DNA from: Ischnura elegans
Lineage: Eukaryota > Arthropoda > Insecta > Odonata > Coenagrionidae
Assembly: GCF_921293095.1 (NCBI RefSeq)
Contig: NC_060258.1
Coordinates: 8,694,607 to 8,758,606 of the forward strand
Direction: 5' to 3'
DNA length: 64,000 nucleotides
The notes below the pieces were generated by a model. It searched no databases and had not been told where the DNA came from. It was given only the letters and a program-made list of their open reading frames with translations. Numbering within the stretch: the first letter of the stretch is position 1; every line of letters starts with the position of its first letter. The position numbers and the translations under genes were made by a program. Of this stretch, positions 23,801 to 35,800 are shown piece after piece.

Positions 23801-26800
23801 AACAATTGAGAATGGATATCTTTAAGAGCAACGCAGAGAACATAATATTAGAGCCACACTATATTTCCTGGCCCGATAGAAGCGATAAATTAAGAGAGAT
23901 ATTTTGCCAAACGGATAGATATGGGAATTCGTTTTTCCCCCAAACCATAAAGGATTTTAATAAACGCTAGTCCCAACCTTGTTAGATCACTTCATTTTTT
24001 TTTAGCTGCCAACAGCTGGTGTCCTAACACCCCCTGCTACACGCCTTTTAGGCGGTTTGCGGGATATTATATAGACATGTACTCTTCTTAGGACTTTCTC
24101 GTTACTAACTCGGTCAATCCATTTGATTTTCATCATTCTTCTGTAGCACCACATTTCAAAGGCCTCTATCCTTGGTTTCTCCGCTGCGGTCATTGTCCAT
24201 GCCTCACTTCCTAATAGGAGCATACTCCAAATGTAGGTTCTTATAAATTGTTTATATACTTCCATGCATGGGTGCCGACTTACAAAAAATATTGGGGGGC
24301 CCAAACAGAGTATCTTGCACCGTGAAATTTTATAACTAATGAGTTTTAAGTTTTTTAAACATTTTAGAAGATTCATACAATCAACATTAGAACCGTGATA
24401 TCTCAAATCTCGATATCTGCACACTCCGGGGAAAATCGACAAGCCTGACACAATTCCTCATCACACCCATAAGGAATTATTGAGGGGGATCGGGCCCCCT
24501 CAGGCCCCATGGAGTTGGTGCCTCTGCTTCCATATTTAAGTTTCCAGCTGTAGACAGGTCTCTCTTTTGGTGGAATGCTCTCTTCACTTGGGCTATTCTC
24601 CTGATAATTTCTTTCTTGCTTCTCCCGTCACTAGTTATCTTGCTTCCCAAATAACAGAATTCATTCACCCCTATCAGCTTTTGCTTCCCTATTTTAATAT
24701 CAGTCTTGACTTCTTCTCTTCTGCTGCATACTAATATCTTGGTTTTCTTCGTGCTTGTTTTCAGTTGATATTTACCCTTTACCCCACCCATATTACCGTA
24801 TAAGCGTGTGTAAGAGGTGCACAAGTGTAAGACACGCACCCCTATTTTGAGCATCGAAGCTATAAAGAAAAAAAATTTTGCTGCATTTTTTTATACAATC
24901 GTGCAGTGCTGCAGACGTATGCCTGGAATTTCGACAGTTATCGGAATTTCCTCTTTCAATGCTGCGAACCGCAGGTTTAGACACCAATATAATTTTCAGT
25001 TGCAAAAATCCTCATTTTAGCTCTGAAGATGATTTTTGAAAAATCAGGTCCTCAGCGTAATGGAAATTGCTCGGCAAGACAGATGTTGACTATTAACTAG
25101 AGATGTGCGAATAGTATCCGCGAATACTCGAATACCTCGAATACTAGGAAGTATTCGATATTCGAGGTTTCGAATAGTTATGCGAAAAGTACCGCCTCGA
25201 ATACCTAGAATACTTTGAATTTCGCGTCATACACTGTCGCACACACGTCGTTGGTAGTTGACTCGGAAAAATGTAGAGAACTGTAGTCATTTAGTGCTCG
25301 CAGCGCCGTGATACTCACGTTGTCGAATTACATCAAATTGGTGGATTTTAGCGGTGAAAAGAGTTCGTCGAGGGGAACCGAAAATGGTCGGGTGAAAAAA
25401 TCCGAAAATCCCCGATTCCCCCCACCAGGAGAACCTCCGTGCCGTGGGATAGCAACCTTAGGGCATTTCCCACGATCCGCTATCCCCCTCCATTCAGCAC
25501 TCGCCTCACCCACTCTGACGCTTTCCTCTTCTCCGAAATCAAACAAAAGGTCCCAGCTCGCGCAGGGATCGCATTACGAAGACCCTCGCTTCGAAACAAA
25601 TATCGAGTTACGAGAACAATAAAAACGTGTTTCACGCCCTCCCCCCTTTTCTCACCCACTGACCTTTTTCTGGCTACCTGCTTCGAAGTTCCCCATTTCT
25701 GGAGGTCAACTGCTGCGTGAGTACCGTGGGATACTTACATTAGCGCATTTCCCAAGATCCGGTATCCCCCTCCATTCAGCATTAGCCCCCCCTCTGAGGC
25801 TTTCCTCTTCTTCGAAATAAAAAAAAGGTAACAGCTCGCGCAGGGATCATATTACGAAGACCTTAGCTTCGAAAAAATACCAAGTTACACGAGAACAATA
25901 GAAACGTGTTTCGGGCCCTCCCTTTTCTCCCCCACTGACCTTTTTTTTCCTACCAGCTTCGAAGTTCCCCATTTCTGTGGAGGTCAACCGCTGCATGAGT
26001 CATCTATTAGCACAAAAGGTGTCTAAGAATGACTTTCGTCAATTGATGTCACACCTTTATTGAATTGAAATATTAATAACGTGCGCGTAATTTCAAAAAG
26101 AATAAGACCAAACACGACATATTTCTGAGTTTATTTAAGCATTTTACGCAAAGAAATAAATGTCAAAATACAACGGAGACTTAGCATTCTGGCGAAACTC
26201 GATATGAGCACAGAGCTTCTCGGAAGTTGATGCGGTATTTTTTTCCGAAAACGTATATCAAGTTTCAATTTATGAATGGTGCTATAAATCTTTATTGATA
26301 CAGTCCCAGACAAAGGGATATTTTCTCAGAATATTTGGTTTCTCCCTGATAGCAATTCCAATTCATCTTCTTATCTCGTGAGAATTCCCAAAGATGGACT
26401 GAAAATAATTGAAGAAAATCCGGTGGAAAAGAGCTTGTATTTTGCAAAATGCCTCAGATTGTCAGCTAGCACTTGGCAGCAGGAGTGGGGGTAAAGCGAT
26501 GTTAGTTGAATTAATTATATGCCAAATTGTTTCCATAAAATTAAAATATTCATTAATCAGCTAAATTCCTGTTCGAATCATTTAAAGGAAATCAAAATTA
26601 CTCCCCAAAATCTTGTGTTACCTGCTGCATAGGCAACCGAGTCAAACATTACAGCATTCATCATTTATTATTCGAGGTATTCGAGATTCGAGGTATTCGA
26701 ATATTCGAGCAATGATTTAATATTCGAATTCGAGAAATCTGCTATTCGACCCATCTCTACTATTAACCATGCATGTCCTTCAAAACTATGAGTTTCTCTA

Positions 26801-29800
26801 CGTTTGTAAGCGATTACTGTATGCAGTATAAATGCCGCGGGATGCCCACTTGTGGCAGTAAATTTCGCGTGCCCTCCCTTAGCGAAAAAACTGTTGAAAT
26901 TTCAACAGTTAATTGGAACCATTGTTGCATCCAACAGTAACTGTTGAATTCAACAGTAAATTGGGACCACTGTTAAAACTAACTGTAACTGTTAAAACTA
27001 ACCATAACTGTAAACTCTGACTGTAACTAATAAATCCAAAAATTATTGATGAATTCAGATGTTACCGTTGGATTTTAACAGTTATATTTGGATCCAACAG
27101 TTGTCCCAATTAACTGTTGAAATTTCAACAGTTTTTTCGCTAAGGGTCTGGAGCAAAAAACCCCTCGCGATCTTTTCCATGTTCACCTCTGGGGTACCGA
27201 CGAGACTGCGTTTACAAGAAAAGCAAACAGGAGAATTTTAAAAATACGTCACTGAGGGAGAAACTCCCCTGCCTGCCGCTTGTTTTTGACTTAGGGTTTC
27301 AGATGACTGACTAACGCTGAAAACCAAGGCCACTCAGTTCCCCTTGGACTTGCGACTGGTAAAGGGGAGGGGGGAAGATAAGAAGTTTGTGTAAGAGGCG
27401 CACCCCCATTTTCGGCGGCAAATTCTGGAAAAAAAAGGTGCGCCTCTTACACGCGCTTGTACGGTAACCAGAAGATTCCTTTTCCATCATAATGTTGAAA
27501 TTGAAGCATTATTTTACAAAATTCACGAAACAATCTGTGACTCTTATCAACGTGTTGATTCCCTTCCTCTCTTTATAGGTGGTGATGGGGCAACCAGTGG
27601 TGACCTCTGCTGATGGGGAGGCAGGGGTGCTTTCGGATCGCGAGCATTCTGTGCAAGTTGATGTTCCGACTACGTCAAGAAAAGATGAACATCAGTGGCA
27701 AGTCAACGCTGAAGGGGAACAGCCGGACCATGATATGTCTGCACACGAAGATTTTAACGATGATGTGAGTTTACGAAATTCCCTCAGAAGTCATAAAGTC
27801 ACCCTTCACGAGTTATTCACAATAGCAATGACAGAATATTATTACTTGTCTGGAAATATGTACAGTAAAACTTTGATTTTACGCAGTTGGAGGGACCGAA
27901 ATATGGGCACTGTGTAAATTCAAAGTCTGTAAAATCAAGGGTTTGTGTTGAGGAGGAGTATATTTTTCAGGATAACACTTGCTCCTTATTTTTAGAAGGC
28001 TTAGTTATACACTTTTGTATAGTTCTGATTTAAGCCAGATCAGGAACCAGAAAAAGTCTCATATCTGAGGTTTTATGGTAAAAGAGCATGAAATCCTCTT
28101 CACTCGCCTCAGATATATGTTTCCTGGATTCAATTACTCAAAAAAATGAAGCCTAATAATCTTAATTACTCACAAGCAACTCCATTGATGACGTGTTACC
28201 TAAAAAGAAACAACGTTGCATTCCTGAACAATGTTTCCAATGGTTGAACAATATGGTTGAATTGCTAGCACTAACATTACTTCTGTTTCCCAGGAGAAAT
28301 GTCGGAATGGTGATACTAAATGCTCGCAGAGAAGCTAATTTTCAAAAATATTCTCATTAAAAGCAGTTTTCAGGAAATCCGTTTAATCACCTGCAGACAA
28401 ACAAAGATTGGAGATCGAAGAAATGAGGTATATGAGGATAGTCATCCAAATTAACCCCATTAACAGGGAGCAAAATTTTGCTAATACATCAGAAAGGCTT
28501 TACACCAATGTAGGCCTGGGTTCAAGTCCCGGCAGTAGCAGAAACTTATCAGAGATGGTCCTATCCCTACTTGAGTGCAATGTGGAGGGCACTTCCAGTG
28601 CACCACTCTGTCCAGCAGATGGGACGTTAAGTCCTGGTCCCTTTGGAGCCTCTCATTACAACCTGGCTAATGCCAACATAGGCCCTTACTTCATGGCGCT
28701 TATGACCTCAGCTGTCGGTTACCTCCTTCCAAATAGCATACCATAATGCGGAGCATACAGGACCCGGGATATTCGGAAATTTAGATTTTTCCTGTGTTTA
28801 GATCACTTTATTTAAGTGATCTACAGTAGAACCTCGGTTATACGACCCTCAGTTATACGATGACCTCACTTATACGCCGATTTTTTTTGGTCCGGTGAAT
28901 AACCCCTTATGAAACCATGTATTTCCAATCCCAGTTATGAAACTTTTCACCTATATGACGACCTCGGTTACGAAACGCATTTTTCCAGTCCAATGAGATA
29001 AAATACCTCACTTATACGACTTTTCCGAGGAACTGCTCTACGAGAAGATTGCGGTACGCGATTTTAGTCACAGAAGCGGGGGTAGTATAGATATGTCAAT
29101 GAAGAATAACAAGTTTTATACGGTGCAACCTCGATATAACGACACCCCACGGTACACTAATAAACACTCGCTATAGCGAATTGTCGCTTTACCGGAGGTG
29201 GAGTAAATAATAGCCAATATACCTGTTGCGAACAGATATACAGGAACAGGAGTGGTGCAGCGACAGATAAACATCTATGCGATAAACGTAAGCATAAATC
29301 CTGGCAAAAGGCGATTTTTTTTTCTCAGAAGTTCCCGCAGATTTGAATGGACAAAACCACCCGAACAAAGCTCCTTATAACTCTTCTTCGTCTGCATTCC
29401 TTGGGCACTTTTGTTTTTTTTTTAATTTTGCAGAGCGAATAGGAAGATAAATTAATTTCGACACACTCATATTACTCCTTTATTTTTATTTTCTCGCTTA
29501 GAAGTGTTTGGTGTTTTTTTGGGCATGGCGACTGCCATCAAATGCTTTCTATTCACGCAACTCAAGGACATACGGGTATGCTGACGACTGCTTTTTGCCG
29601 CCCGAGGAACAAAAGAAGATGAAATAAATTAAAAGTGTGGGGGCCTCACCATTACATATTACTCCATTACATAAAAATACTACTCCACTAAATTTCTATT
29701 ACATTTTACATCTAGAACACACCTGATGACACCATATGGTGCGGCTCCCACGCTTTTATTTTTAGTGAACACATTATAGATTACCCACGTTCTTTGAATT

Positions 29801-32800
29801 ATCATTTCAAAAATTTATCAGTGAAAATATTACGGATTACCCAGGTTCTTTGAACTATTCATGTAAAAATTTATTTTTTACTTTTTAGTCCATTTTTTGA
29901 AATATTTTTTTATTACTTGTTCCAAGCGAAATAAAAGCGTGTTTTTTTTTTAAGTTTTTATTAAAGAATTATTTTTTTAACCCGCTTGATGAATTCAAGC
30001 GCCCATCGACTCGTAGTTATCGTAGTTTGTATCAGTCTATCTCACCCTTGAGAAGTGTGAACATTGTGCAGAGTGATCTGTGATGCGTGACCCAAGGCTC
30101 TTCCTCTCTTCCAGACTGACCTGAGCAGCGAAGAGGATTTCGGGAAGACTGAGGGTGAGGATTTCCCAGTGCACGAAGAGATGGAGAGACCACAGGTTAA
30201 GCCGCCGAGAAGGATGCCTTCGGATGAGGACAAGTTTGCGTGCAGGACGTGTGGGGCAGAGTTTATGTACAAGAACCACTGGAAGGATCACGTGAGGGAG
30301 CACGAGAAGGGATATCCTTTCCCATGCACTTACTGCGACAGAAGGTGAGGTACAAGTGGCGTTCATCCCTCAAAACCAAAATCCCAATGCTAATAGGGTG
30401 GTTTCCTATTATTATTAGTACTGCCAGTGAATTATGGAACGCGCCCTGGGTTTCACCGCGTGGATGATCTTTGCAATGACAGTTTCTCCAGTATTTCAAC
30501 CATTTGATATTGTCGATGACCTGAAGACCCCGGTTGGGATACCGGAGAAACTGTCGTCGCAAAGAAAATCCACGCGGTGAAACCCAGAAACATGGAGACC
30601 ACAAAACTTGGGTCTCTTTGTGATTACCGTATTTATCTGAATGCAGTTCCACATTCCATGCATTCCCCATTTCTTTATTTAAAAAAAATGCCCATGGAAA
30701 ATGTAAGGGATGAGACTATAGTCTGCATGAAGTTTCCTTTGCATTTTTTTATATTTTTTCCCAAAGCTAAAGCCTCAAAATTATGGAGGGGATTGTATTC
30801 GAAGGGCGACTATATTCAGAGAAATACCAGTTATCTCCATCCCATTGTACATGATCTTAGGTAATGTTTTTCCTATCTATTCAGTGAGTCCTCGTTCTAC
30901 GTCACCCCGTTTAACGTCATTTCACGAATACGTCACGAAAATTTTGAGACCGTCATTCGTTCATCGCACCTTCGCTTTGCGATAACGTCAAGGCTTTTCG
31001 CGCGAGAAAAAACACAATGCGGCGGGCATCGCAGGTTGTTCGTTTTGTGGGCCGTAATATAGTCAGTCTAAAACAAGTGTAAAACGGTGTGTTTATTGTT
31101 AATTACGATTACGTTTTTAGCTAATTTTTCTACAAAATGAATTCTCAGGTAGGTGCGCAAGGTTTTACTTGACATAATGGTTTTCAGGATCCTAAAAAGT
31201 GATTTCAAGGAATTTTTCCGTGTATAACTCGGAGTTTTTTGTCGTCACTTTTTTCGCCATGTTCACAATAATTTTGGTTCCTGTAGCTGCGACGATGTTT
31301 CAGCGATGATGATGCCCAGGTGATGTTCGCCCGGGCGACCATCATAGCGAAGCTGAAAAGCAAATGCTGGAAGATACAAAAATGGAGATAGATTTACGTC
31401 ATTGCTGCCATTTTCTTCGATGAAGACAGGAACTCGTATTAATGCCATAGTTCGGCATTCCCATCGTAAAAAAATGCCCCAGATAGGATACGGTAAAATT
31501 TTTTCGCATAGGAATTGTGAGGTCAAGGAGCCGATATTCACTTTTTACATTGTTTCCTATGGGATATTATGTTTCGATTAACGTCATTTCGTTTATCGTC
31601 ACATTTTTCAGGAACTGTAAGTGACGTTAAACGAGGACTCACTGTAGTGTATCGGCCATATTCGCTTATTTCACTTGGGCTCAGCATGCCCCGAAACGCA
31701 TGTTCCTGTCTCTTTCCTGCTATCGTGTGAGTGTGTATCTTTCCTTTCATCCTTGTGTCCTCGTCCATTCTTTCTGTGGGCGAGTGATGAGCTGCCCCAG
31801 TGCCATCTATTGGTTACTCTTGTGGGCCAAAGCAAAGGGAGTTTCCTGTGTATAAACCCCCCCTGAAATCATGGTAAATCTAAGCGTCCCGGTAGCTCAA
31901 CTGGTAGAGCACCTGGCCGGCAACCAGGAGGTTCTGGGTTCGAGTCCCAGTCAGGCTGCATTTTTACCCTCTGATTTCTGGCTTTTTCCATCTACCACAG
32001 CACCGTTGTCCTCGTCCTTTTTCTATTACATGTTCCCAGTAAGTACAGTGCGGTAATAATAACTCAAGTGATTATGGAGGCTTCCGCGGTTAGTTGATTG
32101 GTGATGGTTTTCCGGGTTTACGGCGGTGTAAACCCGGAAAACCATCACCAATAACTCAAGTGTTTTGTATATGAGTTTTTTATCCTGTTTCAAATAAAAA
32201 CTTTCACTGAAAAAATTTGTTTCTTATTGGAAATGCACAATATTAAATATAAGTTTTATAACAGTTTTCGTCACTTTTTTCCCCCTTGTTCACAATAATT
32301 TTGGTTCCTGTAACTGCGTTCGGGTTCTGGGTTCGAGTCCCAGTCAGGCTGCATTTTTACCCTATTATTGTTTCCTATGGGATATTATGTTTCGATTAAC
32401 GTCATTTCGTTTATCGTCACATTTTTCAGGAACGGTAAGTGACGTCAAACGAGGACCCACCGTACATGATGGTACGCATTGTCTTTTCCGCAGGTACAAG
32501 GACCTGCAGACGTTGAACTCGCACATAATCACGCATTCGGACTACAAGCCGTACGAGTGTGAGCTGTGCTCCAAGCGCTTCCGTCGTCCCCAAGATCTTC
32601 TGTTTCACAAGAACAACCACATCGGCTTGCGGCAGCACCTGTGCGCAGACTGTGGCAAGGCCTTCGCGGGCCTAGCGGGCTTGCGTCGCCACGAGAGAAT
32701 GCACAGGAAGAAGCGTCACTTCATCTGCAATGTGTGCCACAGAGAGTTTTCTACGGTAATTATTTGTTTAATTGTTGTCTCAGTTATAATATTGGTGATA

Positions 32801-35800
32801 GAGAACTTATTGTCATTAAACTTTAACCTTTTCCCTACTGTACACGTATATACAGTGCAACCTCGATATAACGACACCCCACGGTGCGCTAATAAACACT
32901 CGCTATAGCGAATTGTCGCTTTACCGGAGGTGGAGCAAATAATAGCCAATATACCTGTTGCTAACAGATATACAGGAACAGGAGTGGTGCGGCGACAGAT
33001 AAACATCTATCCGATAAACGTAAGCATAAATCCAGACGAAAGGCGATGTTTTTTTGCATCACTAAATTTCCTTACTCAAATAACGACTAACTATTCAAAC
33101 AATTTATAAGCGCCGCACTGAATTAAAATCATGCAAAGCATTGTTTCGTCAATCATTATATTTATCGAACGACAATTTACCACATAAATTTGAGACTGAG
33201 CACTCCATTAACTTCATTTCCAACAGATCGCTAGCAATTACAGAGGTTAAGGAGTCTTGATGAAAGTCTTCCGGCGGTGAAACCCTCGCTATGGCGAGAG
33301 CCAACACCGAAAGGGTCTCGTAAAAACGAATTTTTTAACACGCTTATTATAGGGTCAATTGACGGTGCATCGGCTATCTCTCGTAATAGTGGGGGTGTCG
33401 CTATAGCCCGTACTCGCTTTAACGAGGTTCCACTGTATACGTGTGGACGTTTCCTGACCCGGGAGACGACGGCTGTATATTTACGTGTGAGATTTTCCTG
33501 GCCAGGAGAACGAAAGCCGTATATATTAGTTTTGTAGCTCTCCCCCTTTTGGGACGGTCGTGGGTTTACGACGTCTTTGTCTCGGGACCCAATGCTTCGG
33601 TGTTTAGGATTAACCCTCCGAATCCGGGAGCTGGTACCCGGACCCTTTGCCTTTTATAACCCCTCTCAGCGGTAAGGGACAGCGGTCATTCAATTGTTTA
33701 TACAGTCAATTTTCTAAATAAATATTCGTTCATTTCTCAAGAAAAATAAACTAAGAATTGAATTATTTGTCTTTTGAGCAGCGTTTACGATTTTTAAACG
33801 AAATTCTACGATAAATATTAACTTATATCTCGAGTTGTGTATAAAATTCAACATGGAAATCGTTGCTGCATTAAGTGCGTTAATTAATGCGTCTTAGAAC
33901 TTCGTTTAAAGTTTGACAACGGTAGAAAAAAAATGAGGAATTCACTTCAAAGTCTGCAATTTATATGCAAGCAACAATTATCCATTTGCTAAATACATAT
34001 AAGCAATACATAAGTTGACCACGAACCAATGCCGCAGGTATGGTCGTAAACCGGAAAGGAGGGAGCACAACTACTCTCGGAGTCCGAGATAGTTATAATA
34101 TTGGTGATAGAGAACTTATTGTCATTAAACCTTAACCTTTTCCCTATTGTACACGTATATATACGTGTGAACGTTTCCTGACCTGGGAGACGACAGGCGT
34201 ATATATACGTTTTCTAGCTCTTCCCCCTTATAGGACAGTCATGGGTTTACGACGTCTATGTCTCGGGACCCAATGCTTCGGTGTTTAGGATTAACCCTCC
34301 GAATAGATAATAAAGTTCGAGATAGTAAGTCCCTGCGTGGAGGGGTCGAAAAAGGTTCATGCAAGACCCTTCTTAACGAATGCCCTCCAAAACTGCTCCG
34401 TACCACGAGAAAGAAGAGTCTCTTGGGGCGAAGTGAAGCAGTCATGCTAAGACGAAAACTCCGCCATCTCGAAAGGGTTCAAAGCAATAGGGTGGTCTCC
34501 TACTATTTTTTTATTGCCTATATCGAAAGATTATAAACTCCTGGGGTATGCATTTCACGCTTTTGGATTTTTAACCATTTGGTGCACGCGCCTGCGAGTA
34601 TAGCGCCAGTGCACTCTTGCAACTTTTTTGCCGCACTGTTACATTTTTGATTTTCCCAAAGTTGAGGGTGTTTTAACGTTTTTGGGTAATTTCTAATAAA
34701 TAAAAGCACTTTAAATATTTTTCCCATTCATTTATAATCAAAATTATCGCATAATCATGTGCAAATTTCTTGATCAATAAATACATTGAATAATTTTTCT
34801 AAAGCAGGGGTTCCCAAACTTTTTTGTACCACGCCCCCCCCCCTACACATATCAGCTTTCCATTTTGCAATACCTTATTTCCACGGAGCCGTACATACCA
34901 ACTCCTACCTGCACAAGTACTTGTACTCGTACTGCTTGATACAGTGAGTAGGTAGATTTTTTTGTTCACTGTTTAATGTGGGAAACGCAGAATGGAAAGA
35001 TTACAATAGGGTGGTTTCCTATTATTTTTTTATTGCCTATATCAGAAGATTATTACTCCTGGAGAACGTATTTCACGCTTTTAGATTTTTAAATGACGAT
35101 ATCTATTTTTCGTGATTAAATGAAAAGTGAAAATTTTAAAGCGCACAAAAACGCGACGGGTAAGGAAATCTCTCCGTGCTACGCATTTCTGGTTCTCCCT
35201 CCCGCCTTGTGAGGTGACCTTGATCAAGGTTCTGAGCGCTGATAGGACACAGGATACTAGAGGGTAGCTGAGTACCTTGCTGTCTGGTAGCGCTTGGCTT
35301 AAAAAAGGTTTATTAATACCTTATCAAACGAGGAAAACTTTCCGACCTTAGCCAGTTTTAATAGGTGATTATTAAGACATGTTTCCCTGAGCTCTGCGCC
35401 TCATGCATGCATTGGTAACATCAGACGATGTAAAACTCCTATCCTCTCGTGTAGAAACTAGGTCCCTGTGACCTCTTGCGGAGTGGCATCGCATGGGCGC
35501 CAATCTGGCCCTTTTCAAATGAGGATAAAATTGACCATTGCCATTTGTCTAACCCGGTATTTCTAAAACCAAATAATTTGAATATTATGAATACACTAAT
35601 GATGGGTAACGAATCGCAATCAATGCCTTTCGTTTTCTTTGATGAAGGAAAATACCCTGTTCACCGCTGTCTAATAAATAGTGCCCCTTCTTATGTTTAA
35701 ACATTTTGTTTTCTGTTAGTTTTTATTTGTTTGTGCTATTGTTTGTTATCTTTTAGACATTATTGATTTAGGAACAGCTAATTTAGAGACCTTTGTGCCG

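Larger units (their letters stand above)
23509..24790 (-). pseudogene. RTE-type LINE split by two insertions
   Basis: Three minus-strand blocks (24790-24527, 24266-24079, 23790-23509) read in order as one RT C-terminal region: EFCYLGSKIT, RTYIWSMLLLGSEAW, MKIKWIDRVSN, VGHSLRHDGL. It is interrupted by a LINE 3' end at 23791 and a hAT-like MITE at 24267. 3' tail ATGATGATG. Confidence 0.78.
24793..27467. mobile_element. Long-TIR element, outer shell of a nest
   Basis: TTACCGTATAAGCGTGTGTA at the left and TACACGCGCTTGTACGGTAA at the right are inverted repeats extending through the GAGGTGCAC / GTGCGCCTC blocks. It contains the hAT-like element 25098-26759 and the foldback 26877-27146. Confidence 0.65.

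Noticed and set aside
31886-31960. Functional tRNA-Ala (GGC) gene
   Set aside because: Acceptor stem pairs poorly and its T-arm plus tail is duplicated at 32322; SINE or pseudogene is more likely.
32387-32493. Extension of the finger exon upstream of 32494 (frame open from 32387)
   Set aside because: The upstream bases are the end of a P1 transposon, and a good acceptor at 32494 restores finger 2 with exon 7.
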